Source of the DNA: Bacteroidaceae bacterium
Lineage (GTDB): Bacteria; Bacteroidota; Bacteroidia; Bacteroidales; Bacteroidaceae
Reading direction: 5' to 3'
Length of the DNA stretch: 34,520 bases
Assembly: GCA_017557005.1 (NCBI GenBank)
Contig: JAFZFZ010000039.1
Coordinates: forward strand, 1 to 34,520
The position numbers and the translations under genes are program-made. The notes beneath the pieces were generated by a model, which did no database searches, was not told where the DNA came from, and saw only the letters and a list, made by a program, of their open reading frames with translations. How positions within the stretch are numbered: the first letter of the stretch is position 1; each line of letters starts with the position of its first letter. Below are positions 21,380 through 29,906 of this stretch, in pieces.

Positions 21380-23539
21380 ATGAAGGTTTATCAAAGTAAC
21401 GAAATCAAGAACATTGCCCTTCTTGGCAATGACGGATCAGGTAAAACCACCCTCACAGAAGCTCTGCTCTATGAGAGTGGAGTTATAAAACGCCGTGGTA
21501 GAATCACTCACAAGAACACTGTCAGCGACTACTTCCCTGTAGAGCAGGAGTATGGCTACTCTGTATTCTCTACCGTATTCAGCTGTGAGTGGAATAACAA
21601 GAAATTGAATATCATCGATTGTCCAGGTAGTGACGACTTCGTAGGAGCCGCTACATCGGCCATTACGGTAACCGATACTACTATCTTGTTGCTCAATGGC
21701 CAGTATGGCTCTGAGGTGGGCACACAGACACACTTCCGCTATACCGAGCAGTTGGGCAAGCCCGTTATCTTCCTCGTTAACCAGCTTGATAACGAGAAGT
21801 GCGACTACGACAATATTATTGAGCAGCTTAAGAGCATCTATGGCTCTAAGGTAGTGCCCGTACAATATCCTGTGCAGACAGGTCCCGATTTCCATGAGCT
21901 CATCGATGTATTGTTGATGAAGAAGTATTCATGGAATCCCGAAGGTGGTGCTCCTATCATCGAGGACATCCCCGCTTCAGAGATGGAGAAGGCTAAGGAG
22001 TGGCACAAGGCCCTCGTTGAGGCCGCAGCTGAGCATGATGAGGGTTTGATGGAGAAGTTCTTCGAGACCGAGTCACTCACTGAGGACGAGATGCGTGAAG
22101 GTATCCGCAAGGGTATGGTAAGCCGCGGTATATTCCCCGTATTCTGCGTATGTGCAGGTAAGGACATGGGTGTACGCCGTTTGATGGAGTTCCTCGGCAA
22201 CGTGGTTCCCTTCGTAGATGAGATGCCCGCCGTGGTTAATACCAAGGGTGAAGAGGTGAAGCCCGATCCCAATGGCCCCACATCTCTTTATTTCTTCAAG
22301 ACAGCTGTAGAACCCCATATCGGTGGTGTACAATACTTCAAGGTGCTCAGCGGTAAGGTACGCGAAGGCGACGATCTTACTAATGCTGATCGCGGCTCTA
22401 AGGAGCGCATGGCTCAGCTCTTCTGCTGCGCAGGTGCCAACCGTTTCGAAGTTGATGAGCTTGTAGCCGGTGATATAGGTTGCACCGTGAAGCTCAAGGA
22501 CGTGAAGACCGGTAATACCCTCAATGGTAAGGATTGCGACTGGCAGTTCAACTTCATCAAGTACCCCAATTCGAAGTTCTCTCGTGCTATCCGTCCCGAG
22601 AACGAGGCTGATATGGAGAAGATGATGAGCATCCTCAACCGCATGCGCGAAGAGGATCCCACATGGGTAGTAGAGCAGTCTAAGGAGTTGCGTCAGACCA
22701 TCGTACACGGTCAGGGTGAGTTCCACCTCCGCACTTTGAAATGGCGTTTCGAGCACAATGAGAAGCTCCCCATCCGCTTTGAGGAGACACGCATTCCTTA
22801 TCGTGAGACCATCACTAAGGCCGCTCGTGCCGACTACCGTCACAAGAAGCAGTCAGGTGGTGCCGGTCAGTTTGGTGAGGTACACCTCATTGTAGAGCCC
22901 TACTACGAAGGCATGCCTATGCCCGATGTATATAAGTTTGGCAACCAGGAGTTCAAGATTAGCGTCAAGGGTCAGGAAGAGCACACCTTGGAGTGGGGTG
23001 GTAAGCTCGTGTTTATCAACTCTATCGTAGGTGGTAGCATCGATGCACGCTTTATGCCTGCTATCCTCAAGGGTATCATGAGCCGTTTGGAGCAGGGTCC
23101 GCTCACCGGTTCTTATGCTCGCGACGTACGCGTTATCGTATACGACGGTAAGATGCACCCGGTTGACTCAAATGAAATCTCATTCATGCTTGCAGGTCGC
23201 AACGCCTTCAGTGAAGCGTTTAAGAATGCAGGTCCGAAGATCCTTGAGCCTATCTACGATGTAGAGGTACTCGTGCCCTCTGACAAGATGGGTGATGTGA
23301 TGGGTGACCTCCAGGGCCGTCGTGGTATGATCATGGGTATGAGCAGCGAGAACGGTTATGAGAAGCTCGAGGCTAAGGTGCCCTTGAAGGAGATGTCATC
23401 ATACTCTACCGCACTCAGCTCACTCACAGGTGGTCGTGCTTCGTTCAACATGCAGTTCTCAAGCTACGAGCTTGTTCCTATGGATGTACAGGATAAGCTT
23501 GTTAAGGAGTTTGAGTCAAAGCAGCAAGCTGAAGATTAA
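21380..23539 (+). CDS. fusA2: Elongation factor G paralog, EF-G2 type
   Basis: Ribosomal translocase paralog, 719 residues, with the full EF-G domain order: G domain, domain II, and domains III-V, including the conserved domain-IV segment HKKQSGGAGQFGEV. The P-loop GNDGSGKT (16-23) is intact, but other nucleotide-handling motifs differ from standard EF-G. Switch II DTPGH is DCPGS (Ser84 replaces the catalytic His), NKxD is NQLD (134-137), and switch I RGIT reads YGYS. It closely resembles the Bacteroides thetaiotaomicron EF-G2, which is reported to support translation without GTP hydrolysis, to be needed for gut colonisation, and to be activated by the regulator Cur under carbon limitation. 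The housekeeping fusA should lie elsewhere, in the ribosomal operons. Codon use is strongly optimised. It is monocistronic. Confidence 0.92.
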   Translation: MKVYQSNEIKNIALLGNDGSGKTTLTEALLYESGVIKRRGRITHKNTVSDYFPVEQEYGYSVFSTVFSCEWNNKKLNIIDCPGSDDFVGAATSAITVTDTTILLLNGQYGSEVGTQTHFRYTEQLGKPVIFLVNQLDNEKCDYDNIIEQLKSIYGSKVVPVQYPVQTGPDFHELIDVLLMKKYSWNPEGGAPIIEDIPASEMEKAKEWHKALVEAAAEHDEGLMEKFFETESLTEDEMREGIRKGMVSRGIFPVFCVCAGKDMGVRRLMEFLGNVVPFVDEMPAVVNTKGEEVKPDPNGPTSLYFFKTAVEPHIGGVQYFKVLSGKVREGDDLTNADRGSKERMAQLFCCAGANRFEVDELVAGDIGCTVKLKDVKTGNTLNGKDCDWQFNFIKYPNSKFSRAIRPENEADMEKMMSILNRMREEDPTWVVEQSKELRQTIVHGQGEFHLRTLKWRFEHNEKLPIRFEETRIPYRETITKAARADYRHKKQSGGAGQFGEVHLIVEPYYEGMPMPDVYKFGNQEFKISVKGQEEHTLEWGGKLVFINSIVGGSIDARFMPAILKGIMSRLEQGPLTGSYARDVRVIVYDGKMHPVDSNEISFMLAGRNAFSEAFKNAGPKILEPIYDVEVLVPSDKMGDVMGDLQGRRGMIMGMSSENGYEKLEAKVPLKEMSSYSTALSSLTGGRASFNMQFSSYELVPMDVQDKLVKEFESKQQAED

Positions 23540-23568
23540 GAAACTTTTTTTACATGATTAGATAATTG

Positions 23569-23608
23569 GGTGACCGTCCTTCGTGAGAAGTGCGGTCACC
23601 ATTTTTTA
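23569..23608 (+). terminator. Terminator of the EF-G paralog gene
   Basis: An 8-bp stem (GGTGACCG 23569-23576 with CGGTCACC 23593-23600) is followed by ATTTTTTA. It separates this gene from the export operon. Confidence 0.85.
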
Positions 23609-23671
23609 TCCTATTTCTATTGTAGAGGCGTCGGCCCACAACAAATCAGAAGGTACAGTTGTTAGGGGTGT

Positions 23672-25084
23672 ATGAACGCGAAGTTATATACATCCCTGAT
23701 TTGTGTTGTGGCCACCGTCCCTCTCTGCGCACAACCCTCCGCCTATAGCTATGCCGAAGCCGAGGCCTTGATGCTTCAGGCGAGCGATGCGCTCAAGGTC
23801 ACTGATGCCCAACTCCAGATAGCTCGTCACGAGCGCGGCAAGGCCAAGTCGTGGTGGTGGCCCCATCTACAGGCTGATGGCGCCTATGCCCATCTGTCCG
23901 AGCCCATCGAGGTGCGTCAGCCCCTATCCCAGTATACAGACCCCATCAAAGCCCATGTGCTCCAGCTCGACCCCACTGAAGAGCTCATCACCGGCCTGCT
24001 TGATAAGGTGGGTAGCTACACGTTCACCCTTCCCCTCATTCCGCAAGATGTAGCCTCCGTAGGGCTTACGGCCGAGTGGGTAGCCTTCAGTGGAGGCAAG
24101 CGCCTCTATGCCGACAAGCTCGCTCAGCAGATGGTCGATATGGCCGAAACCAACGTAGCGCAGACGAAGAGCCTCAAACAGGTAGAGCTCGTAGAGCGGT
24201 ACTATGGCTTGGCCCTGGCCCAGCAAACCACCGAGGTGTGCCGCGAACGTTACGAGAGTCTGCGCCGCCATTACGAGCAAGCCCTGCGCATGGAGCAGGT
24301 AGGCATCATCGACCGCGCCGCACGCCTGCTGGCACAGGTAGGCATGGAGGAGGCACTCAGCGAGTGGCAACAAGCGCAATCTCGCGAGCGCAATGCCGCC
24401 CTGGCACTCAGCCAGCTCCTGGGCATCAGCTCCGATGCGCCAGCCCCCCTGCTCACCTCCGCCCTCTTTATCGTATCTTCACTCCCTCCCGAGTCGGTAT
24501 TTGCCGAGCATAGCACGGTAGCCAACCACGCCCTCATCCTGCTGGGTGTAGAGGAGCGCATGGCACACAACGAATTGCGCATGGCGCAGAGTGGCTACTT
24601 GCCTGAGATAGCCCTCTTTGGTAAGCAAACTCTCTATGCCCATGGCTTGCCTAGCAACCTGCTACCACGCACCCTCGTGGGCGTGGGCTTCACATGGAAC
24701 CTCTTCGACGGACTCAGCCGTGAGCGACAGATCTCGCAGGCCCGCCTCGCGCAGCAGTCCTTGGTGTGGAGTCGCGCTCAGGCCGAGCAGGATGTAGCGC
24801 TCACCGTGTCGCGCCTCTATGCCACCCTCCGGCAGATGGCCGCTGAGGCCCACGTGCTCGATACCACCATCGCCCTCCATGCCGAGGTGTTGCGTGTGCG
24901 GCAGAGCGCCTTCGCCGAAGGCATGGCCACCTCCACAGAGGTTCTCGATGCCACCCACGCACTTGCTACGGCCAAGCTCGCCCGCCTGGCTGCCTACTAC
25001 GCCTATGACGTGGCGTTGGCCGGCATGCTTGCCGCTTGTGGCATGATGGACGATTTTCATAACTATGCGAGTAATAGATTTTGA
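23672..25084 (+). CDS. TolC family outer-membrane efflux protein
   Basis: Outer-membrane channel of a tripartite exporter, 470 residues. The N-terminus is a signal peptide ending near LCAQPSAYS, followed by YSYAEAEALMLQASDALK, the usual first helix of the family. Two long alanine- and glutamine-rich helical repeats are visible (around residues 140-230 and 350-450), with LFDGLSRERQISQARLAQQ a typical TolC-family segment of the second repeat. It is the first gene of a four-gene operon, and its stop codon lies six bases before the HlyD-type ATG. No convincing promoter box is seen in the 64 bp after the upstream terminator. The DNA here is GC-rich, with mostly C-ending codons. Confidence 0.88.
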   Translation: MNAKLYTSLICVVATVPLCAQPSAYSYAEAEALMLQASDALKVTDAQLQIARHERGKAKSWWWPHLQADGAYAHLSEPIEVRQPLSQYTDPIKAHVLQLDPTEELITGLLDKVGSYTFTLPLIPQDVASVGLTAEWVAFSGGKRLYADKLAQQMVDMAETNVAQTKSLKQVELVERYYGLALAQQTTEVCRERYESLRRHYEQALRMEQVGIIDRAARLLAQVGMEEALSEWQQAQSRERNAALALSQLLGISSDAPAPLLTSALFIVSSLPPESVFAEHSTVANHALILLGVEERMAHNELRMAQSGYLPEIALFGKQTLYAHGLPSNLLPRTLVGVGFTWNLFDGLSRERQISQARLAQQSLVWSRAQAEQDVALTVSRLYATLRQMAAEAHVLDTTIALHAEVLRVRQSAFAEGMATSTEVLDATHALATAKLARLAAYYAYDVALAGMLAACGMMDDFHNYASNRF

Positions 25085-25089
25085 TACCT

Positions 25090-26082
25090 ATGGATAAGAG
25101 ACGTACCTATCTTTCCATCGCTTTCGTGGCGTTGCTTGGTTTGGTGGTTGTGGTCACCCTTGTAGCCTTGGTGGTTGTGCGCAAGCCCCCGTTGACCCTG
25201 CAGGGCGAGGTCGAGGCTACTGAGATACGCATCAGTGGCAAACTCCTGGGTCGCGTCGATACCTTCCTCGTGCGAGAGGGTAGTAGCGTGCGTAGGGGCG
25301 ATACGCTAGTTGTCATCCGCAGTCCCATTGTCGAGGCACAATATCGCAAGAGCGAGGCCCTGCATCGTGTCTCTCAGGAGGAAAACCGCAAGGTCGATGC
25401 CGGCACACGCGAACAGGTGGTGGCCTCGGCCTACCAGCTATGGCAAGCCGCCAAGAGTCAGACCCAGCTCGCCGTGAATACCTACCAGCGCGTGCAGGTG
25501 CTCTATGCCGATAGCGTCGTGCCCCGTCAGCGCTACGATGAGGCCGAGGCCGCCATGCTCTCGGCCCGCGCCGTAGAGCGCTCAGCCTATGAGCAGTATC
25601 GCCTGGCCCGCGAGGGCATGCAGCCCGAAGATCGTGAGGCCAGCCGCAACCTCGTGACCGCCGCCGCCAGCAGTGTCGATGAGGTGGCCGCCCTGCTCGC
25701 CGATGCCAAGCTTGTGGCTCCTGCCGACGGACAGATTGCCACCATCTACCCCAAGCCGGGCGAGCTCGTAGCCCCCGGGTCGCCCATCATGAGCCTGGTC
25801 GTGCTCAGCGATAGCTATGTCGTCTTCAATGTGCGCGAAGACCTCATGCCCCGTTTCCGTATCGGCAGCCGCTATGTAGCCTCCGTGCCCGCCTTGGCCC
25901 GCACCGATGTGCCCCTCGAGGTCTACTACATCAGTCCGCTCGGCAGCTTCGCCACGTGGAAGTCCACCCGCCAAGCCGGTAGCTACGATATGCGCACCTT
26001 CGAGGTCCGCCTACGTCCCACCACCGAGGTCGAGGGGCTGCGTCCAGGTATGACCACTTTGATCGAGTTGAAAGATAAATGA
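25090..26082 (+). CDS. HlyD family periplasmic adaptor (membrane fusion) protein
   Basis: Periplasmic adaptor linking the inner-membrane permeases to the TolC-type channel, 330 residues. A single N-terminal membrane anchor (SIAFVALLGLVVVVTLVALVV) is followed by a biotinyl-lipoyl-like half (LQGEVEATEIRISGKLLGRV, VREGSSVRRGDTLVVI), a coiled-coil hairpin (about 85-200) and the second lipoyl half (APADGQIATIYPKPGELVAPG). The arrangement resembles YbhG/HlyD. The ATG at 25090 is preferred to an in-frame TTG at 25081 that overlaps the tolC stop. Its stop codon overlaps the next gene's start in an ATGA arrangement, which indicates translational coupling. Confidence 0.88.
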   Translation: MDKRRTYLSIAFVALLGLVVVVTLVALVVVRKPPLTLQGEVEATEIRISGKLLGRVDTFLVREGSSVRRGDTLVVIRSPIVEAQYRKSEALHRVSQEENRKVDAGTREQVVASAYQLWQAAKSQTQLAVNTYQRVQVLYADSVVPRQRYDEAEAAMLSARAVERSAYEQYRLAREGMQPEDREASRNLVTAAASSVDEVAALLADAKLVAPADGQIATIYPKPGELVAPGSPIMSLVVLSDSYVVFNVREDLMPRFRIGSRYVASVPALARTDVPLEVYYISPLGSFATWKSTRQAGSYDMRTFEVRLRPTTEVEGLRPGMTTLIELKDK

Positions 26083-27257
26083 TGAAAACTTGGTTCCACT
26101 TCCCACCCTCCACTTTACGTGAGCTCCGCCGCATAACCTCGCGCCGCATCTACCTTGTTGCCGCCGTGGTGCTCCCTCTCTTCCTCATCTTCTTCATGGC
26201 CACCATCTTTGGCTCCGGACAGATGGTGAGGCTCCCCATCGGCATTGTCGATGGAGACAATACCTCGAGCTCCCGCGCCGTCATCCGCAACATTGCCGCC
26301 ACCCCTACGTTCGATGTGCGGCATCGCTACGCCGATGAGGTCGCCGCCCGCCGCGCCCTGCAACGCAAGCAGATCTATGGCTATCTCAGCATACCGCCCC
26401 GCTTCGAGGCCAACCTCCTGCGCGGCCATGGCGTCACCCTCTGCTATTACTATCACTATGCGTTGTTGGCCGTAGGGGGCGAGGTCATGTCCGGTTTTGA
26501 GCAGGCACTGCTTCCCGTGCGCATGGCCCCCATCGTGGTCGATGCCGTCGACCTGGGCGCCACGCAGACAAGCGTCGAAACCTTCTTGTTGCCGATGACC
26601 AGCGACGACCATGCCCTCTACAACCCCTCGCTCAACTACGCCACCTACCTCACCGTGCCCATCTTCTACATCATGTTTCAGATACTCGTGCTACTGGTCA
26701 CCCTCTATGCCGTAGGTTCTGAGCGTAAAGAGGGCACCGCAAGCGCGTGGCTTGCCGCGGCGCGTGGCAAGGTGTGGGTAGCCGCGTGCTCCAAGCTCAT
26801 GCCCTATACCCTGCTTTTTGTGGCCGAGGCCCTGCTCGCGGGTGTCGTCTTCTTCCGCTTCATGGCCATCCCCCTGCAGGGCAATGCTTGGTTGCTTGCT
26901 TTGGCCGCCGTGCTGTTTGTGTTGGCCACGCAGGCCCTGGCCCTCATCCTCTATAGCCTGTTTCCCGTGCTCTCGTTTGTCATCAGCATAGTCTCCATGG
27001 TCGGTTCGCTCGGTGCCACCCTCTCCGGCGTTACCTTTCCCCTCATGGCCATGTACCCCATCGTGCGCTATGTGGCCCTGCTCTTCCCGGTGCGTCATTT
27101 CACCGTGATCATGCAGCAGGTGGTCTATTCCGGTGGGGTAGGTAGCACCGGTGTCGTCGCCCTGGGCGTGCTCCTGTTGTTTCCTCTTTTGGCCGTGGCG
27201 CTCCTCCCGCGCCTGCGGCATATCCTAACCGTTCGTCCCTATGATACGTTGGAGTAG
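26079..27257 (+). CDS. ABC-2 type transporter permease, first of a pair
   Basis: Inner-membrane permease of 392 residues in the YhhJ/YbhR-like ABC-2 family. One N-terminal membrane helix (IYLVAAVVLPLFLIFFMATIF) is followed by a large extracytoplasmic domain (about 50-195) and five further hydrophobic segments in the C-terminal half. The soluble domain has the familiar LPIGIVDGDNTSSSRAVIR and IYGYLSIPPRFEANLL segments. It starts within the HlyD stop codon (4-bp overlap), and its own 3' end overlaps the next permease by 17 bp. It has no nucleotide-binding domain, and none is encoded nearby. The substrate is unknown; relatives export drugs or cell-envelope lipids. Confidence 0.87.
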   Translation: MMKTWFHFPPSTLRELRRITSRRIYLVAAVVLPLFLIFFMATIFGSGQMVRLPIGIVDGDNTSSSRAVIRNIAATPTFDVRHRYADEVAARRALQRKQIYGYLSIPPRFEANLLRGHGVTLCYYYHYALLAVGGEVMSGFEQALLPVRMAPIVVDAVDLGATQTSVETFLLPMTSDDHALYNPSLNYATYLTVPIFYIMFQILVLLVTLYAVGSERKEGTASAWLAAARGKVWVAACSKLMPYTLLFVAEALLAGVVFFRFMAIPLQGNAWLLALAAVLFVLATQALALILYSLFPVLSFVISIVSMVGSLGATLSGVTFPLMAMYPIVRYVALLFPVRHFTVIMQQVVYSGGVGSTGVVALGVLLLFPLLAVALLPRLRHILTVRPYDTLE

Positions 27258-28401
27258 ATGTTCCCTGTCGCTACGCATTGCCTGGCGCGAGTTGCGAGCC
27301 ATCAGTCGTAGCTATTCCGTGTTGTTAGTGTTGGTGGGCGGCATCTTCTTCTATGGCCTGCTCTACAACTATATGTACGCTCCCAATGTGGTGCACCAGG
27401 TACCCGTGGCCGTGGTCGACCATGCGCAGACTGCCCTCAGCCGTCAGTATATCCGTTGGCTCGATGCTACACCCCAGGTGCACGTTGCCTACCGCGAACC
27501 CGATATGGTGGCCGCCAAGCAACGCATGCGCGATGCCCAGGTGTGGGGCATACTATACCTTCCCTCTCAGTTTGAAACCCTCCTCTACGAGGGCCGCCAA
27601 GCCGTGTATCCCCTCTACGTCTCCACCGATGCCTTCCTCTATTACGAGGCCATCGAAGAGGCTAACCTCCGCGTCATGGAAGCCATCGATGATGCCTACC
27701 GCACCCAGCTCACCGAGTTTCTCTCCCTGCCCGCACTGGCGGCCGTAGCCACGCAGAGCCCCGTCACCGTGGTGGGCACCGCCCTCTACAATCCCGTCGA
27801 GGGCTATGGCATCTACCTCATCCCCTCGGTGCTGATGATTATCATTTTCCAGACGCTGATGATGCTCGTGGCCATGACGTCAAACCGCAAGAGCGAGACC
27901 GCTCTCCCGGCTCTCTATAGAGGCCGCGCCCGCTCTCTCGTGTGTGGTAAGTGCCTTGCCCATCTGCTCCTCTACGGCGTGTTTGCCCTCTTCCTTGTAG
28001 GTGCCCTCCCGCTCGTGTTTGATATTCCCCGCGTCGCCTCGTGGTGGAGTCTTCCACTCCTGCTCGTGCCCTATGTGGTGTCCACCTCCTGCCTCGGGCT
28101 CACCCTCTCGCGCTGGTATACCGACCCCGAGGCCCCCATCCTCCTCATCGCCTTCTTCTCCATCGGGCTCATCTTCCTCTCCGGCGTGTCGTACCCGTTG
28201 GAACTCATGCCCTGGTATTGGCAGGTCGCCCACTATGTGGTGCCCGCCGGTACGGCCGTGCTGGCCTTCGTCAAGCTCAGCGCCATGCAGGCCTCGCTGG
28301 CCGATGTCGTGCCCGAGTTCATCACCCTGTGTGCGCAGGTCGTAGTCTACTTCGTGCTGGCGGTGCGTGTCTACAAAATAAAGTTACGGGAGGCAAGATG
28401 A
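27241..28401 (+). CDS. ABC-2 type transporter permease, second of a pair
   Basis: A 386-residue permease with the same plan as its upstream neighbour: an N-terminal helix (YSVLLVLVGGIFFYGLLYNYMY), an extracytoplasmic domain (VPVAVVDHAQTALSRQYIR, WGILYLPSQFETLLY) and five C-terminal hydrophobic segments, with a conserved SGVSYPLELMPWYWQ loop. The two permeases probably form a heterodimer, as proposed for YbhR/YbhS. The start at 27241 lies 17 bp inside the preceding gene, which suggests coupling. The operon ends here. The 157 bp to the convergent ispE stop contains no clear hairpin terminator. Confidence 0.87.
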   Translation: MIRWSRCSLSLRIAWRELRAISRSYSVLLVLVGGIFFYGLLYNYMYAPNVVHQVPVAVVDHAQTALSRQYIRWLDATPQVHVAYREPDMVAAKQRMRDAQVWGILYLPSQFETLLYEGRQAVYPLYVSTDAFLYYEAIEEANLRVMEAIDDAYRTQLTEFLSLPALAAVATQSPVTVVGTALYNPVEGYGIYLIPSVLMIIIFQTLMMLVAMTSNRKSETALPALYRGRARSLVCGKCLAHLLLYGVFALFLVGALPLVFDIPRVASWWSLPLLLVPYVVSTSCLGLTLSRWYTDPEAPILLIAFFSIGLIFLSGVSYPLELMPWYWQVAHYVVPAGTAVLAFVKLSAMQASLADVVPEFITLCAQVVVYFVLAVRVYKIKLREAR

Positions 28402-28558
28402 TTTTTTTCATCCCCTCCCGAACAAAACATTTCAGCCCTGTGTTATATATGTGCAATTCACCTGGTAGCGATTGCCGCCCGATGAGTTACCATTACAAAT
28501 TATAAGGCTAATAAAGAATTTGCATAGTAGTTTTGTCGTGTTTTATTTTGTGTTTGTG

Positions 28559-29407
28559 TTATTTGGATGCTCCTCGATGTGAATCGGGGAGTTTCTGTTG
28601 TTCGCAGAAGCAACCCTCAAAGTAGCTCTCCACGTTCTCTACCGGAGCCTCAAACAATCCAAACAGAGCCGATCCACTACCACTCATGGCCGCATACAGC
28701 GCCCCCAGCTCATAGAGCTTCTGTTTGATGTCGTTCAGCTCGGGGTGCAAGGCAAATATGCCCTTCTCGAAGTCGTTGCTTATCGTGTCGCGCCACTCGG
28801 CGATGGGGCGTGCAATCTTTTCGTCCAGTGTCACCTCCGGCTTCTCGGGGCGCACCATCGAGTAGGCCTCCTTGGTCGATACAAACACGTCCGGCTTCAC
28901 CACCACCAGGTATAGTCCGCCCAGCTCCAGTGCGATGGGGTGAAACTCATTGCCGATGCCTGTGGCATACACCGGTGTACTGGTGATGAAGAAGGGGCAG
29001 TCCGCACCCAGCTTCGCCGCATACACCTCCAACTGCTCGTTGCTGATGCCCAGCGCATACATCTCATTCAGCATGCGCAGCATGAAGCTCGCGTCGGCCG
29101 ATCCGCCACCCAGTCCTGCGCCTGTAGGGATATGCTTATGCAGATACACATCCACCGGCGGCAGGGTATAGTCGGCCGCCAGCAGTCGGTAGGCCCTCAC
29201 CACGAGGTTGTTGTCCGTGTCGCCCTCTATCTCCACCCCGCTCAGGTGCAGTCGGCAGTCATAGTCGGCCCCTTGGGCCTCTATCACCTCCAGTGCATCG
29301 TGCACTGGTATGGGGTAAAACACCGTGTCGAGGTTGTGGTACCCGTCGGGGCGGCGCTCAGTCACCTGCAACCCGATATTTATCTTTGCATGTGGAAATG
29401 TAATCAT
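28559..29407 (-). CDS. ispE: 4-diphosphocytidyl-2-C-methyl-D-erythritol kinase
   Basis: GHMP-family kinase of the non-mevalonate (MEP) isoprenoid pathway, phosphorylating CDP-methylerythritol with ATP. The ATG at 29407 gives 282 residues starting MITFPHAKINIGLQVTERR, the canonical start; a 17-residue upstream extension is rejected. Motifs are AKINIGL, RPDGYHNLDTVFYP, the phosphate-binding PTGAGLGGGSADASFML, and the C-terminal GHMP motif AAMSGSGSALFGLF. Length and motifs match the family. It is convergent with the export operon and has a leader of about 120 bp running back to a minus-strand -7 box. Confidence 0.93.
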   Translation of the reverse strand: MITFPHAKINIGLQVTERRPDGYHNLDTVFYPIPVHDALEVIEAQGADYDCRLHLSGVEIEGDTDNNLVVRAYRLLAADYTLPPVDVYLHKHIPTGAGLGGGSADASFMLRMLNEMYALGISNEQLEVYAAKLGADCPFFITSTPVYATGIGNEFHPIALELGGLYLVVVKPDVFVSTKEAYSMVRPEKPEVTLDEKIARPIAEWRDTISNDFEKGIFALHPELNDIKQKLYELGALYAAMSGSGSALFGLFEAPVENVESYFEGCFCEQQKLPDSHRGASK

Positions 29408-29533
29408 AGTCGTCAGTATATTTTTTGCGAAGTTACTGTTTTCTGCGTGAAAATGCAAATTAAAGCGGCCTACATCGCAAGTCCTAGCTAAGGGACTTCA
29501 AGGCGGGTGGCCCTCTCGACTTGATTTCTAATG

Positions 29534-29541
29534 CAAAGTTA
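29534..29541 (-). promoter_or_regulatory. Candidate -7 box for ispE
   Basis: The minus strand reads TAACTTTG, an exact match to TAnnTTTG, 126 bp before the ispE ATG. There is no good TTTG at the right distance. The predicted leader contains a small hairpin, AAGTCC 29479-29484 with GGACTT 29493-29498. Confidence 0.4.
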
Positions 29542-29640
29542 CAAAATCAAAAATTCCCCTTCCGACTTATTGCAAAAGAGTGTAAAAGTGATTTTTGTAA
29601 GTATTTGATTGCATGTAGGAAAAATTTCTTTTTCTTCAGC

Positions 29641-29740
29641 GCTCGGCACGCTGTTTTCTAGGCTTGCCGCGCCAAGGCTCAGGCTTGCGAGCAGATTTTT
29701 TTGAGTCTGCCGCGCACCCAAGTAGGCTTAACATAGCATG
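29641..29740. repeat. GC-rich short-repeat patch in the ispE-dnaB gap
   Basis: Within an otherwise AT-rich gap, AGGCTTGC occurs twice (near 29660 and 29681), TGCCGCGC occurs twice (near 29665 and 29707) and GCTGTT recurs. GCTC/GAGC around 29678-29693 is followed by seven T residues and could be a weak terminator. No ORF here is convincing. Confidence 0.35.
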
Positions 29741-29768
29741 CTGTTCCTTTGAGTGAGTAAAGCAGATG

Positions 29769-29906
29769 TATTCAATTATTCAGTTATTCAAATGTTTTAA
29801 TCGGCGTGTGTTGTTAAAGAAGAAATTTTATATATAAATATATAACCTCTATTTTACCTATTTTTACGTCAAAAAATATTTACTGAATAACTGAATAACT
29901 GAATAA
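29769..29906. repeat. Inverted pair of 8-bp tandem repeats upstream of dnaB
   Basis: The left arm (29769-29790) is three copies of a TATTCAAT-like unit; the right arm (about 29883-29906) is three copies of CTGAATAA. The arms are complementary at 21 of 22 positions and flank about 93 bp of very AT-rich DNA. Together with the GC-rich patch they fill the 654-bp gap between ispE and dnaB, in which I find no gene. Confidence 0.6.

Noticed and set aside
22073..22843. A 256-codon open frame antisense to the EF-G paralog
   Set aside because: Shadow of a highly biased gene; no motifs and no promoter.
25081..25089. TTG start for the HlyD-type gene
   Set aside because: An ATG nine bases later directly precedes the membrane anchor and avoids overlap with the tolC stop codon.
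28041..28505. A 154-codon plus-strand frame overlapping the second permease
   Set aside because: An arginine/histidine/leucine-rich out-of-frame translation of GC-rich coding DNA.
29539..29721. A 60-codon minus-strand frame in the ispE-dnaB gap
   Set aside because: Low-complexity translation across the repeat patch; no start context and it overlaps the candidate ispE promoter box.
29769..29906. CRISPR-like array
   Set aside because: Units are 8 bp and tandem without spacers, and no cas genes are present.
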